From positions 1-44,770 of the forward strand of contig CAJUKY010000016.1 in the NCBI GenBank assembly GCA_910587055.1: a DNA stretch of 44,770 bases. Reading direction: 5' to 3'. Source of the DNA: Candidatus Gastranaerophilales bacterium. Lineage in GTDB: Bacteria > Cyanobacteriota > Vampirovibrionia > Gastranaerophilales > Gastranaerophilaceae. The notes under the pieces were generated by a model, which saw only the letters and a list, made by a program, of their open reading frames with translations, did not search any database and was not told where the DNA came from. Of the stretch, positions 15,986 through 23,619 are shown in pieces (position 1 is the first letter of the stretch; every line of letters begins with the position of its first letter). The position numbers were made by a program, and so were the translations under genes.

Positions 15986-16216
15986 CTATTTAATTATTTT
16001 GTCAGGGTATTTTTTTTTAACAAATTGGATTTCGTATCCTAAAATTTCAGCAATATCAAACATTTCATCATAACTTACCGTGCCGTTTCTAAGCCTTGTT
16101 GAAAATGAATTTCTCGGATAAATTTTGTTTCGAAGAGCGGAAAGTTTCTCTAAAACCTTTGTTATAGAGGTCCCTTCGTTCACGGTTAATAATTTTAATA
16201 TTCTGCGGCATTCCAT
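15986..16216 (-). CDS. Small HTH protein divergent from Gly-rich prepilin 1
   Basis: A 76-residue protein consistent with a compact XRE-like helix-turn-helix. TSITKVLEKLSALRN is followed by the recognition-helix region PRNSFSTRLRNGTVSYDEMF and then DIAEILGYEIQFVKK, the usual ending of tiny LLM-like phage and plasmid regulators. It is divergent from the glycine-rich prepilin gene, with about 120 nt between the starts. It has a near-consensus leaderless promoter. It is not an obvious close paralogue of the XRE protein at 19360-19605, although that gene has the same relation to the second glycine-rich gene. Regulation of the neighbour is inferred from position only. Confidence 0.7.
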   Translation of the reverse strand: MECRRILKLLTVNEGTSITKVLEKLSALRNKIYPRNSFSTRLRNGTVSYDEMFDIAEILGYEIQFVKKKYPDKIIK

Positions 16217-16222
16217 TTGATA

Positions 16223-16251
16223 ATTGTATTTTTATATTGACATTTTGTTAA
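16223..16251 (-). promoter_or_regulatory. Leaderless promoter of the HTH gene
   Basis: On the reverse strand TTAACA (16251-16246), a 17-nt spacer and TACAAT (16228-16223), each 5 of 6 to consensus. Six nt separate TACAAT from the ATG at 16216, so the mRNA should start at the initiation codon. There is no room for a Shine-Dalgarno. Confidence 0.6.
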
Positions 16252-16260
16252 TTTTTGATA

Positions 16261-16306
16261 ATCTTATTTAATATAATTAATAATTATTTATTATAATAAA
16301 TAAGAT
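16261..16306. repeat. AT-rich inverted repeat in the divergent promoter region
   Basis: Two 16-nt arms (16261-16276 and 16291-16306) differ from perfect inversion at one position. The outer 10 bp, ATCTTATTTA and TAAATAAGAT, are perfect. The spacer is 14 nt. It contains TATAAT at 16292-16297 and lies between the HTH gene and the first glycine-rich prepilin gene, so it is a candidate operator. Confidence 0.5.
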
Positions 16307-16337
16307 GTTGATATTTTACATTACCCGCGGAGGCTAT

Positions 16338-19163
16338 ATGCTATTAAGTTTTGTTACAATTATTAAATCTCATTGCAAAAGATTAAATGAACGCTCTGCC
16401 TTTCATGGCAGGTATTACAAACCACAATACATTGTGCGGAGCAAATTAAAATACCATGCATTCTCTCTTATAGAAATGCTTATGGCTCTTTTGGTTGCTT
16501 CATTGCTTCTGGCAGCTCTTGCCCCTGTTATGACCCGCCGTATGGCAGATCATGAAATAAAAGTTCTTTCAGAAGCTTCAAATTATGATAAAGATATGGT
16601 TGTATCAATTATTACGGAAGATACAAAATTTAATATTCCTCAGGATGCTAATCAGATACGTATGACTTTAATGGGCGGCGGCGGCTCGGGCGGAAACGCT
16701 TTTTATGGCAATAAAGTTTTTACAAATAGCGGCACTTTCACAGTTCCTGAAGGTGTTACGAAACTCCGCGTGTTTATGGTAGGCGGCGGCGGAGGCGGTG
16801 CATCGGGCGGTGGTTCAGGCACAGCATACGGAAATATCGGGGGCACTGCAGGTACTCAAGAATATGCAGGAAGTTCTGCCGCAAATACGGGCGTTAAAAC
16901 TTGGAATATCCCATCATCAGCCAGAGGCAATGTTCCTCCTCTTGATTCAAGGTGTGCCAAAAACGGCATTACTGTATGGAAACTTGTTTCGGATAAAACA
17001 AAAACAGTACAAGCTGGAGGCACTGTTGTTAATGTTAAAGCATGCGGCGGAGGAGGCGGAGGCGGCGGAGGTTCATCGGATACCAGTTTAGCAAACTCGT
17101 ATGGCGGCGGCAGCGGCGGATATGTTAATAAGCAGGTTGCAATTCCGTCAAGCTTTAGTTCGGTTTCGGTTACCATAGGCGGCGGAGGCGGAGGCGGTTC
17201 AGGTGATGATTCATTAAGAGGAAAAGGCGCCAATGGTGCAGGCTGGGGCGGCGGCGGAGGCGGTACTGAATTTGAAAACTCATATACTTCATCGGGATAT
17301 GCACCCGGCGGTAATGGCGGCTACGGGATGATAAATTGTGTGAAAAATAATGTCACATATGTTGACAGTGCCCCGTTTATTCTGGCAAAAAACGGAACCG
17401 GCACATATAGTAAGACTGTAAAAGGTGTGGTATATACAGCAGGTAAAAGCAATTGTGAAAATACGACAACTTGCAGCCAAAATGGTACGGGAGGCGGAAG
17501 CGGTTCTCTTGAGGGTGGAGGCGGCGGAGGCGGTTCTACCACAAGTGTTAATAGCGGAGGCGGAGGGGGTGCAACATTTTTCGGGCGATATACACATTCA
17601 GGAATTTATGATGAAAAAACAACGAATGATGCAAGCTTCTTTCTTGTAGCGGCAGGCGGCGGAGGCGGCGGATTGTCAGGCGGAGGCGGAGGTGGTATTG
17701 GAGGCGGTTTTGGGGGCAACGGCGCTGCTCCTGCGACAGGAGGCAATTCCGGTAAAGCATGGTCCGGTGCTACAGGCGGAGCAGGCGGAGCTTCTCCGAT
17801 GGGTAATAGCTACTGTGCAGGCGGTAAAGGCGGTAATGCTGACCGTTATGTGGGTTCAAACGGGCAAAACGGCTACATGTTTATCTCATGGACTCCTCAA
17901 ACAAATGCTCTTGAATGCAGTTATGATATAACATCAAACGGCGGCGGCGGAGGCGGCGCAGGACAAATAACCATAAATGAAATTGCCGTAACCCCGAATG
18001 AAACCCTGTATTTTGAAGTAGGCGGCGGAGGAGTAAAACAAACCTCAATAGCAAGCAACGGCAATGCAGGCAATGCTTCTCATATAAGAAGAGGCTCTTC
18101 AATTACAAGCCCTGCCATAATTTCAGCTTCAGGAGGATACGGCGGAGAATTCTCATCATCTGAAACTTCCCCCTCTCAAGGAGCACCCTCAAGAAACCCT
18201 AATATAGGTACAAACTGGACAGGGATTGATTACAAAGCTAAAATCTCTCTCGCACAGGGGCATGACGGCTATCTTGAAACAAATTCATCATCTTCCGGTT
18301 ACGGTGGCTCAGGCGGCTCATCGCAGAATATTAAAGGAGAAACCTTATCGGGCGGTATGGGCGGAAACTCTATCAAAAACGGCGGTGAACCGGATATTAC
18401 AAGCTATGGTGCAGGCGGTGGCGGCGGTTCCGGTGGTTTAACCGATAATGAAGATTTTGGTACCGGCGGTGCAGGAGCATCAGGAGTTATATACATTGAA
18501 TGGGGCGGTACAAACGGAGGCGGAGGTACCGCAGGTGAAATTATGAAAAAAGTTATCACAAATTTTGAAGGCGATGCTTCAAAAAGAGTGATGGATATAA
18601 AAATAGGCTGGGGCGGCTCAAACGGAGATGGCGGAATAACTTCCGCAAGTGTTATTACAGGCGGAAAAACCGTAACTTATGAAGCAAAAGGCGGTATCAA
18701 AGGATATGACGGCACAATGGATATACAAAAACACGGCGCGCAGACTGATATACCCGATAACTTTTCTAATGAATACAAGGAATATGTTCAATCAAATTTG
18801 ACTATAGCCGCAGGACAGAAAGGTACGGATGAATACGGCGGTATGGGCGGATATCTGGCATGTCTTTTTTATACAAAAGATGAAGAAGGAAACAGTGTCT
18901 GTGCTGCCGTCGTAAAATCAAATGACGGGCTCAATGCATCACTTGGCCCCATCCGCCCGGGATGCGGCGGAACAAGCATATTATCGCCCCTGTATGACAG
19001 TATTTGCAATATTACAAATACAAATGCCTCTCCGCAGGGGAATAACGGAACCTTTGGCGGAGGGGGCGGAGGAGGAGCCGTATTAAATAACACTGGCGGA
19101 AAAGGGGGTAATGGCGGTGATGGGTTTGTCATTCTTGAATACAAATCTACAACGCTTGAGTAA
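16338..19163 (+). CDS. Giant glycine-rich protein with type IV prepilin N-terminus (copy 1)
   Basis: A 941-residue protein. The start is taken at 16338, behind GGAGG at 16329-16333. A 41-residue basic leader ends in HA, followed by FSLIEMLMALLVAS, the class III (prepilin) cleavage site with Phe+1 and Glu+5 and the hydrophobic pilin helix. The body has three glycine blocks. Block 1 opens TFTVPEGVTKLRVFMVGGGG and ends GYMFISW; block 2 opens ETLYFEVGGGG and ends GVIYIEW; block 3 opens RVMDIKIGWGG and ends GFVILEY. Runs of up to eight Gly recur, with scattered Cys pairs. Such blocks resemble polyglycine tail-fibre adhesins. The expected location is the cell surface, anchored or assembled by a type IV pilus or type II secretion-like machine. 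Ligand unknown. Paralogous to the gene at 19725. Confidence 0.88.
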   Translation: MLLSFVTIIKSHCKRLNERSAFHGRYYKPQYIVRSKLKYHAFSLIEMLMALLVASLLLAALAPVMTRRMADHEIKVLSEASNYDKDMVVSIITEDTKFNIPQDANQIRMTLMGGGGSGGNAFYGNKVFTNSGTFTVPEGVTKLRVFMVGGGGGGASGGGSGTAYGNIGGTAGTQEYAGSSAANTGVKTWNIPSSARGNVPPLDSRCAKNGITVWKLVSDKTKTVQAGGTVVNVKACGGGGGGGGGSSDTSLANSYGGGSGGYVNKQVAIPSSFSSVSVTIGGGGGGGSGDDSLRGKGANGAGWGGGGGGTEFENSYTSSGYAPGGNGGYGMINCVKNNVTYVDSAPFILAKNGTGTYSKTVKGVVYTAGKSNCENTTTCSQNGTGGGSGSLEGGGGGGGSTTSVNSGGGGGATFFGRYTHSGIYDEKTTNDASFFLVAAGGGGGGLSGGGGGGIGGGFGGNGAAPATGGNSGKAWSGATGGAGGASPMGNSYCAGGKGGNADRYVGSNGQNGYMFISWTPQTNALECSYDITSNGGGGGGAGQITINEIAVTPNETLYFEVGGGGVKQTSIASNGNAGNASHIRRGSSITSPAIISASGGYGGEFSSSETSPSQGAPSRNPNIGTNWTGIDYKAKISLAQGHDGYLETNSSSSGYGGSGGSSQNIKGETLSGGMGGNSIKNGGEPDITSYGAGGGGGSGGLTDNEDFGTGGAGASGVIYIEWGGTNGGGGTAGEIMKKVITNFEGDASKRVMDIKIGWGGSNGDGGITSASVITGGKTVTYEAKGGIKGYDGTMDIQKHGAQTDIPDNFSNEYKEYVQSNLTIAAGQKGTDEYGGMGGYLACLFYTKDEEGNSVCAAVVKSNDGLNASLGPIRPGCGGTSILSPLYDSICNITNTNASPQGNNGTFGGGGGGGAVLNNTGGKGGNGGDGFVILEYKSTTLE

Positions 19164-19213
19164 GTAATTTAAGACAGTGTCAGGCAAAGTCCGGCTTAAC
19201 AATCCAAAACAAA

Positions 19214-19275
19214 TTTTAGATGAACAACTTTTCAATCGGGGCGCGGTTTTGTAACCTTCGCGCCCCTCTTTTTAT
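19214..19275 (+). terminator. Conserved 3' RNA element and terminator, copy 1
   Basis: The box TTTTAGATGAACAACTTTT (19214-19232) precedes a hairpin with stem GGGGCGCG (19238-19245) and CGCGCCCC (19259-19266), a 13-nt loop and a T-rich tail. The 19-nt box and the loop segment TGTAACCT (19250-19257) are repeated identically after the second glycine-rich gene, while the stem differs. It ends transcription of copy 1 and may have a further RNA role. Confidence 0.82.
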
Positions 19276-19359
19276 TTTTAAACCGGCAAATGTCAAAAAT
19301 TTCTTTTAACGGTAATTTAAAACAATTTCTCTTTAAAAGCTAATCATGAACAGAATTTT

Positions 19360-19605
19360 TCAAGAATTTTTTGCACCGTCAAGCTGGGTATCAAATTTTA
19401 ACAGCTCAAACGGCTCTATTTTTAGAGCATCTGCAAGTTTTAAGATGGTAGCAAGGCCGGGTTTATTTATACAAACCTCGATTTTACCCATATAATCCAA
19501 ACTAATTCCAGATTCTTCCGCCAACTTTTCTTGAGTCAAACCCGCTTTTTCTCTTAAAGACTTGATTCTTTTGCCAAGATTTTTGTAAAACAAGACTTTA
19601 TTCAT
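19360..19605 (-). CDS. XRE-family HTH regulator divergent from Gly-rich prepilin 2
   Basis: An 81-residue single-domain Cro/CI-type regulator. LGKRIKSLREKAGLTQEKLA is the first two helices, ESGISLDYMGKIEVCINKPG the recognition region, and LATILKLADALKIEPFELL the last helices. The reading frame reaches further upstream only through a TTG codon; the ATG at 19605 (MNKVLFYK) suits the family better. It is divergent from the second glycine-rich gene. A perfect inverted repeat at 19644-19672 lies between them and is the obvious candidate operator. The C-terminus ends in a short polar tail after LLKFDTQLDG. Confidence 0.88.
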   Translation of the reverse strand: MNKVLFYKNLGKRIKSLREKAGLTQEKLAEESGISLDYMGKIEVCINKPGLATILKLADALKIEPFELLKFDTQLDGAKNS

Positions 19606-19643
19606 CATTATAGACAATAACAAGGTATATGGAAAAACCGTTT

Positions 19644-19672
19644 TTTATTACTGGATATATTCCAGTAATAAA
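19644..19672. promoter_or_regulatory. Perfect inverted repeat, candidate operator
   Basis: TTTATTACTGGA (19644-19655), 5-nt centre TATAT, TCCAGTAATAAA (19661-19672). The 12-bp arms are perfect, with no following T run on either strand, so this is a protein-binding site rather than a terminator. It lies 38 nt from the XRE gene start and 52 nt from the glycine-rich gene start. Confidence 0.7.
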
Positions 19673-19724
19673 GCTTAGCGGGTGAGTTTAAAATTTAGAT
19701 TAGAAAGGTTGAGGTATCTAAATT

Positions 19725-22646
19725 ATGAATTCATCTAAGAAAAAAAATAATAGCCGGTGTACTGGTGCCGGCATGGGTTTTTCCCTCATTCGTCATTGCG
19801 AGCGACCAAAGGAAGCGTGGCAATCCAGACAATCTGCCTTTTCTCTTATAGAAATGCTTATGGCTCTCCTTGTAGCATCATTATTGCTTGCAGCACTTGC
19901 CCCTGTTATTACAAGAAAAATTAATGATTCTATGGTAATTTCTGTGGAAGGGGAAATACCTGGTAAAAAAACTAAAACTCATGAAATAACATATCAGGAT
20001 TGTCTTGATAATGGCGGTGTCGAAAAACAAGAAAAAGACTCAAATGGAAATATAGTCAGCGAATATTGCGAAGGAACATTCACCGTTCCGGCAGGATATA
20101 ACGGAAGTATGAAAGTAACCGCCATTGGTGCAGGCGGCGGCGGCGGAGTAGCTTCAACAGCAGGGCATATTGAATATACTGTTTCGGGAAGTACAAACAA
20201 TTTCACAGTTCCTGCCATGGTAAATAAAATTGAAGCTACGCTTGTTTCAGCAGGCAATGGCGGCGGGGCAGGAGGACAAGCAACAGTAAATAAGGATTAC
20301 ACAAGTGGTGGTCAATTTTATTGGGATATTCCTGAAATATTGAAAAATAAATATGCAAGCGTAACTGCCTGTGGTGGCGGCGGCGGAGGCGGCGGCAGCT
20401 CATCATATGATGGCGGAGGTGGCGGTTCCGGCGGATATATTAAAAATCAGGCAGTCAAAATGCCGGATGGAACTTTAGCACTTGTTGTCCAAATCGGCGG
20501 CGGAGGCGGTGGTGGTGGCGGAGATAACAAACAAGGTAATGACGGACATTCTTGGGATGGCGGCGGCGGAGGTTCTGGAACTGACTATTCAACACAAGGT
20601 GTTCCTGACAATAGTGGCGGCAGAGGTGGTAAAAGCATTAATGATAATGGTGGTACAGGTGGCGGAGGTGGTAATAATAACGGTACGACAGGAGGCAGTG
20701 GTGCCACAACAGACGGCTTAATTCAAGGAGGTTCGGGCGGTGGCGGAAAAGGAGGAGACGCACCTGCTTCGGCCTATTTTGGTGATACAAATTCAGCTCG
20801 CACTGGCGGCGGAGGTGGCGGCGGCGGTAGTTATCAGGGTGGCGGCGGCGGTGGTGCCGGTGCAGGTTCCGGCGGCGGCGGAGGCGGACTGACCACGTTC
20901 TATGTAGGTGGTGCTACGGCAGAAGGAGATGAACAACTGGTTCGTGCGCCGGGCGGAGGTGGCGGCGGCGGAGGTACTCACCCTGAAATTGCCAGAAACC
21001 AAGGTGGCGGCGGCGGAGGTGGTGGTGGCAAAGGTGGGGGTAACGGCGGTAATGCTGGCGGAGTAGATGCCAACGGAAACAAATCTTTTACATTAGCTGG
21101 CTCTCCGGGACTTGGCGGTGCGGGCGGAAACCCGGGTACGGGTATAACCGGAGGACAAATCTCCACAATCTTTGGAAATAATTATTGTACGGGAGGCACC
21201 GGCGGAATCGGCAGTCTAAGCAGTGGTGCATATAATACCGGCACCGACGGCAAAGACGGCGCTATGAGAGTATCGTATTTAAGCTACGGTACAGGTGGCT
21301 CCGGCGGAGGGGGCGGAGCTGTATATGCACTATACCCGGTGAATGTAACAGAAAAAGAAGTGCTAAAAATAATCATAGGGAAAGGCGGAAAAGGTGGTAC
21401 GGCAGGATATATAGATAAAAATACAGACGGTACGGCAAAGGAAGTGGCACCTATAGAACCGAGCAATCCTTATGCGGGGAATACATATATACAAAACAGC
21501 AGCAATCAAATTTTACTCGGGTACTCGGGAGAAGGATTTCCCGGCGGAGGAATGTATGGAGGATACCCTGGAAGCAGTACAGGCACTGCTTGCGGACCAA
21601 ATGTCTCACCTTATACATCAGAAAGCGGCTGGATAATGTCGCCCCTTGGAAATCCATACCCTACAAACACTGGTATGTCTGATAATAATTATCCCGCCGG
21701 TTTTTTCAGTGAAAACGGCAGACCGGCAGGCGGAGGAAGCAGTTTAAATTGTAACGCAAATTCTATTGCAAATGAAACTGTGGGTGGAAGAGGCGGTACA
21801 ATCACGACGCCGTTTACGGGGACTTGTACACCTGGTAAAGGTGGAACAAAACCGGGAGAAGCAGGAGGTAATGCGCAAGGATACGGCTGTGGCGGCGGAG
21901 GCGGTTATGGTTTAAGCAATGGCGGAAACGGCAGCGGGGGATATGCTCGTATATCTTGGAATAAATATTGGGATGCAGCAAATAAAGCATATAAATACGC
22001 TGATACAGGGGCTGCAGGCGGCGGGGCTTCCGGTAACGTTATGATATATACTGTAACAAGCCTTTCCAGCGGAGAAAAAATAAAAATAAGAATTGGCAAA
22101 GGCGGTAATGGTGCATATATCAGTAATAATACTTTGGTAAATGCCAGAAACGGTGGCGATACTGTATTTGCCTATGATATTCAATCAAAAAAAGTATCAG
22201 CAGGCGGCGGTAATGGAGGAAGCAGTCCGAATGTAGATAACAGCGACACAAATAATCCGATTATAAAAAACGGTACAGGCGGCAGTATATCAAATATCTG
22301 TTCAGCTCAATCAGGAAAAAATTTTATTAATACTGCTTGCTCGAATAGTTTGACTACTAATTGCTGCATTAAAGGAATAAAAGGCGAAGACGGAATAACT
22401 GATACATATGGATCAAAAGGTGGAAACGGTGCAGATTCCGGAAAATCCGGTTCGATAAATAAGGGTGGAAGCGGTGGAATGACCGGGTCCAATTCTCAAG
22501 GAAAGGCGCCATCAAATACGAGTATTGGCGCAGGCGGCGGCGGAGCGGGAATATTGGATATCGGAGCTCCATCCGTTGTGACATACAATAACAATAAAGG
22601 CGGAAACGGAGGGAATGGTAAAATAATGCTTGAGTGGTGGGAATAA
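19725..22646 (+). CDS. Giant glycine-rich protein with type IV prepilin N-terminus (copy 2)
   Basis: A 973-residue paralogue of the gene at 16338. The leader is 38 residues, Lys/Asn-rich at first, and contains G-FSLI at residues 18-22. Fifteen residues (23-37) encoded by a dispersed repeat follow, then A38 and the working site FSLIEMLMALLVAS at 39-52. Three glycine blocks follow, opening TFTVPAGYNGSMKVTAIGAG, EVLKIIIGKGGKGG and GEKIKIRIGKGGNG. They end GAMRVSY, GYARISW and GKIMLEW. Poly-Gly runs are longer and denser than in copy 1. GAGGT at 19711-19715 supports the start. Surface display through pilin-like processing is expected. Divergent XRE gene and palindrome upstream, conserved hairpin downstream. 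Confidence 0.88.
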   Translation: MNSSKKKNNSRCTGAGMGFSLIRHCERPKEAWQSRQSAFSLIEMLMALLVASLLLAALAPVITRKINDSMVISVEGEIPGKKTKTHEITYQDCLDNGGVEKQEKDSNGNIVSEYCEGTFTVPAGYNGSMKVTAIGAGGGGGVASTAGHIEYTVSGSTNNFTVPAMVNKIEATLVSAGNGGGAGGQATVNKDYTSGGQFYWDIPEILKNKYASVTACGGGGGGGGSSSYDGGGGGSGGYIKNQAVKMPDGTLALVVQIGGGGGGGGGDNKQGNDGHSWDGGGGGSGTDYSTQGVPDNSGGRGGKSINDNGGTGGGGGNNNGTTGGSGATTDGLIQGGSGGGGKGGDAPASAYFGDTNSARTGGGGGGGGSYQGGGGGGAGAGSGGGGGGLTTFYVGGATAEGDEQLVRAPGGGGGGGGTHPEIARNQGGGGGGGGGKGGGNGGNAGGVDANGNKSFTLAGSPGLGGAGGNPGTGITGGQISTIFGNNYCTGGTGGIGSLSSGAYNTGTDGKDGAMRVSYLSYGTGGSGGGGGAVYALYPVNVTEKEVLKIIIGKGGKGGTAGYIDKNTDGTAKEVAPIEPSNPYAGNTYIQNSSNQILLGYSGEGFPGGGMYGGYPGSSTGTACGPNVSPYTSESGWIMSPLGNPYPTNTGMSDNNYPAGFFSENGRPAGGGSSLNCNANSIANETVGGRGGTITTPFTGTCTPGKGGTKPGEAGGNAQGYGCGGGGGYGLSNGGNGSGGYARISWNKYWDAANKAYKYADTGAAGGGASGNVMIYTVTSLSSGEKIKIRIGKGGNGAYISNNTLVNARNGGDTVFAYDIQSKKVSAGGGNGGSSPNVDNSDTNNPIIKNGTGGSISNICSAQSGKNFINTACSNSLTTNCCIKGIKGEDGITDTYGSKGGNGADSGKSGSINKGGSGGMTGSNSQGKAPSNTSIGAGGGGAGILDIGAPSVVTYNNNKGGNGGNGKIMLEWWE
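19792..19833 (+). repeat. Dispersed REP-like repeat inside the prepilin leader
   Basis: Begins GTCATTGCGAGCGACC and ends GCGTGGCAATCCAGACAAT, 42 nt. It matches 29726-29767 at 39 of 42 positions and is related to three further arms at 29628-29665, 30103-30141 and 30201-30239. Here it is translated in frame as RHCERPKEAWQSRQS, a peptide typical of such repeats. Confidence 0.88.
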
Positions 22647-22663
22647 AGATTATTGATTACAAC

Positions 22664-22720
22664 TTTTAGATGAACAACTTTTTATAAAGGCGCATTATGT
22701 AACCTGATGCGCCCTTTTTT
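22664..22720 (+). terminator. Conserved 3' RNA element and terminator, copy 2
   Basis: The same 19-nt box as copy 1 (22664-22682), then 6 nt, then stem GGCGCAT (22689-22695) and ATGCGCC (22707-22713) with an 11-nt loop containing TGTAACCT (22698-22705), followed by a run of T. The stem sequence differs from copy 1 while pairing is kept. Confidence 0.82.
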
Positions 22721-22798
22721 TATCTGAAAATTCTTTTTGTATACCTATACAGCGTAAGCTGCGGCAGATAAAAAATGAATGTATATAGTCAAGGTGCA

Positions 22799-22837
22799 AA
22801 ATAAAACACCCTCCGGATTAAAGAAGGTGTTTTATTT
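22799..22837 (-). terminator. Terminator of the secreted HExxH protein gene
   Basis: A 12-bp perfect stem, AAATAAAACACC (22799-22810) and GGTGTTTTATTT (22826-22837), with a 15-nt loop. It lies 18 nt beyond the stop codon of the reverse-strand gene. The stem is AT-rich at its base and gives U-rich 3' ends on both strands. Confidence 0.7.
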
Positions 22838-22855
22838 ATTATTTATATTCTATTC

Positions 22856-23434
22856 TTAGTTTAAGCCTGCATAAACAGGGTTTTGAGCGATTATTTGTTC
22901 GATTGCTCCGCCTCTGCCATCTCTTGAGTATAATTTAGCGATTTTGTTTTCTCTTTTGATTAGAGGGTGAGTTGAATGAGCAACTGTGGGGTCTTTTCTT
23001 ACAAATGCGTTCCAGGTTGAAACTTCTTTAAGCCAAGCTCTTAATTCTTCCTGTTTTGTGTTTGTCATTGTGTGGTGCTGAGTTTCGTGAGCGATTAAAC
23101 AAGCGATAGCTTCAAGAGGAGCATCTTTGTGTTCTTCGTTAATGAAGATAACAAGTGAACCTGCTTTTGTTTTTGTTGTGAAAGCTTCGCAATCGCCTGC
23201 ACCGTATATTGCAAGGTTTCTAAACATTACTCTGATAGGTTTGCCTGTAACATTCTGGCCTTTTAATAAAGCGATTACATCTTTCTGGCCTAAATCATTT
23301 AACATATATAAAGAAGCCGCAATTCTTGCATTTGCTGTATTTTCAGCGAAATCATTAGCTTGAATAACGTTTGCTTTTGAAAAAAGAATTGTGATTGCTA
23401 CTAAAATAACTAAAAATAATCTTTTCATGTCCAT
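22856..23434 (-). CDS. Secreted putative zinc-metallopeptidase-like protein
   Basis: A 192-residue protein starting MDMKRLFLVILVAITILFSK with a Sec signal peptide, probable cleavage near QAN. The mature part contains CLIAHETQHHTM, an HExxH zinc-protease motif inside a hydrophobic helix. A further Glu lies in KQEELRAWLKEVSTW, positioned as a possible third ligand, and GAGDCEAFTTKTKAGSLVIF lies upstream. The overall family is not recognised. Location would be periplasmic or outside the cell. It is a single-gene unit with its own terminator, convergent with the second glycine-rich gene. Confidence 0.78.
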   Translation of the reverse strand: MDMKRLFLVILVAITILFSKANVIQANDFAENTANARIAASLYMLNDLGQKDVIALLKGQNVTGKPIRVMFRNLAIYGAGDCEAFTTKTKAGSLVIFINEEHKDAPLEAIACLIAHETQHHTMTNTKQEELRAWLKEVSTWNAFVRKDPTVAHSTHPLIKRENKIAKLYSRDGRGGAIEQIIAQNPVYAGLN

Positions 23435-23619
23435 TCAACCTTTTATTTCATCCTTGATATATTTATCGGATGTTTTAATTTTAACTTTATGATTTTTCTT
23501 TTAATTGTTACAAAAATTAATATATCCCGAATCAGCCTCCCTCTGTCAGATAAAAAACCTTTTAAAAACCATTAAAGTGAAAAAGAACGAGTGGTATATA
23601 TTAAAAGGTTTGGTGGAAT

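Noticed and set aside
16798..22584. Many Pro-rich or Ala/Val-rich ORFs on the other frames and strand of the glycine-rich genes
   Set aside because: They are the unavoidable alternate readings of GGC/GGA runs (poly-Pro antisense) and have no starts, ribosome sites or families.
19201..22720. Integron attC sites as an explanation for the repeated 3' element
   Set aside because: The hairpins have a short GC stem and a T tail like terminators, lack the paired R/L core sites of attC, and no integrase is present.
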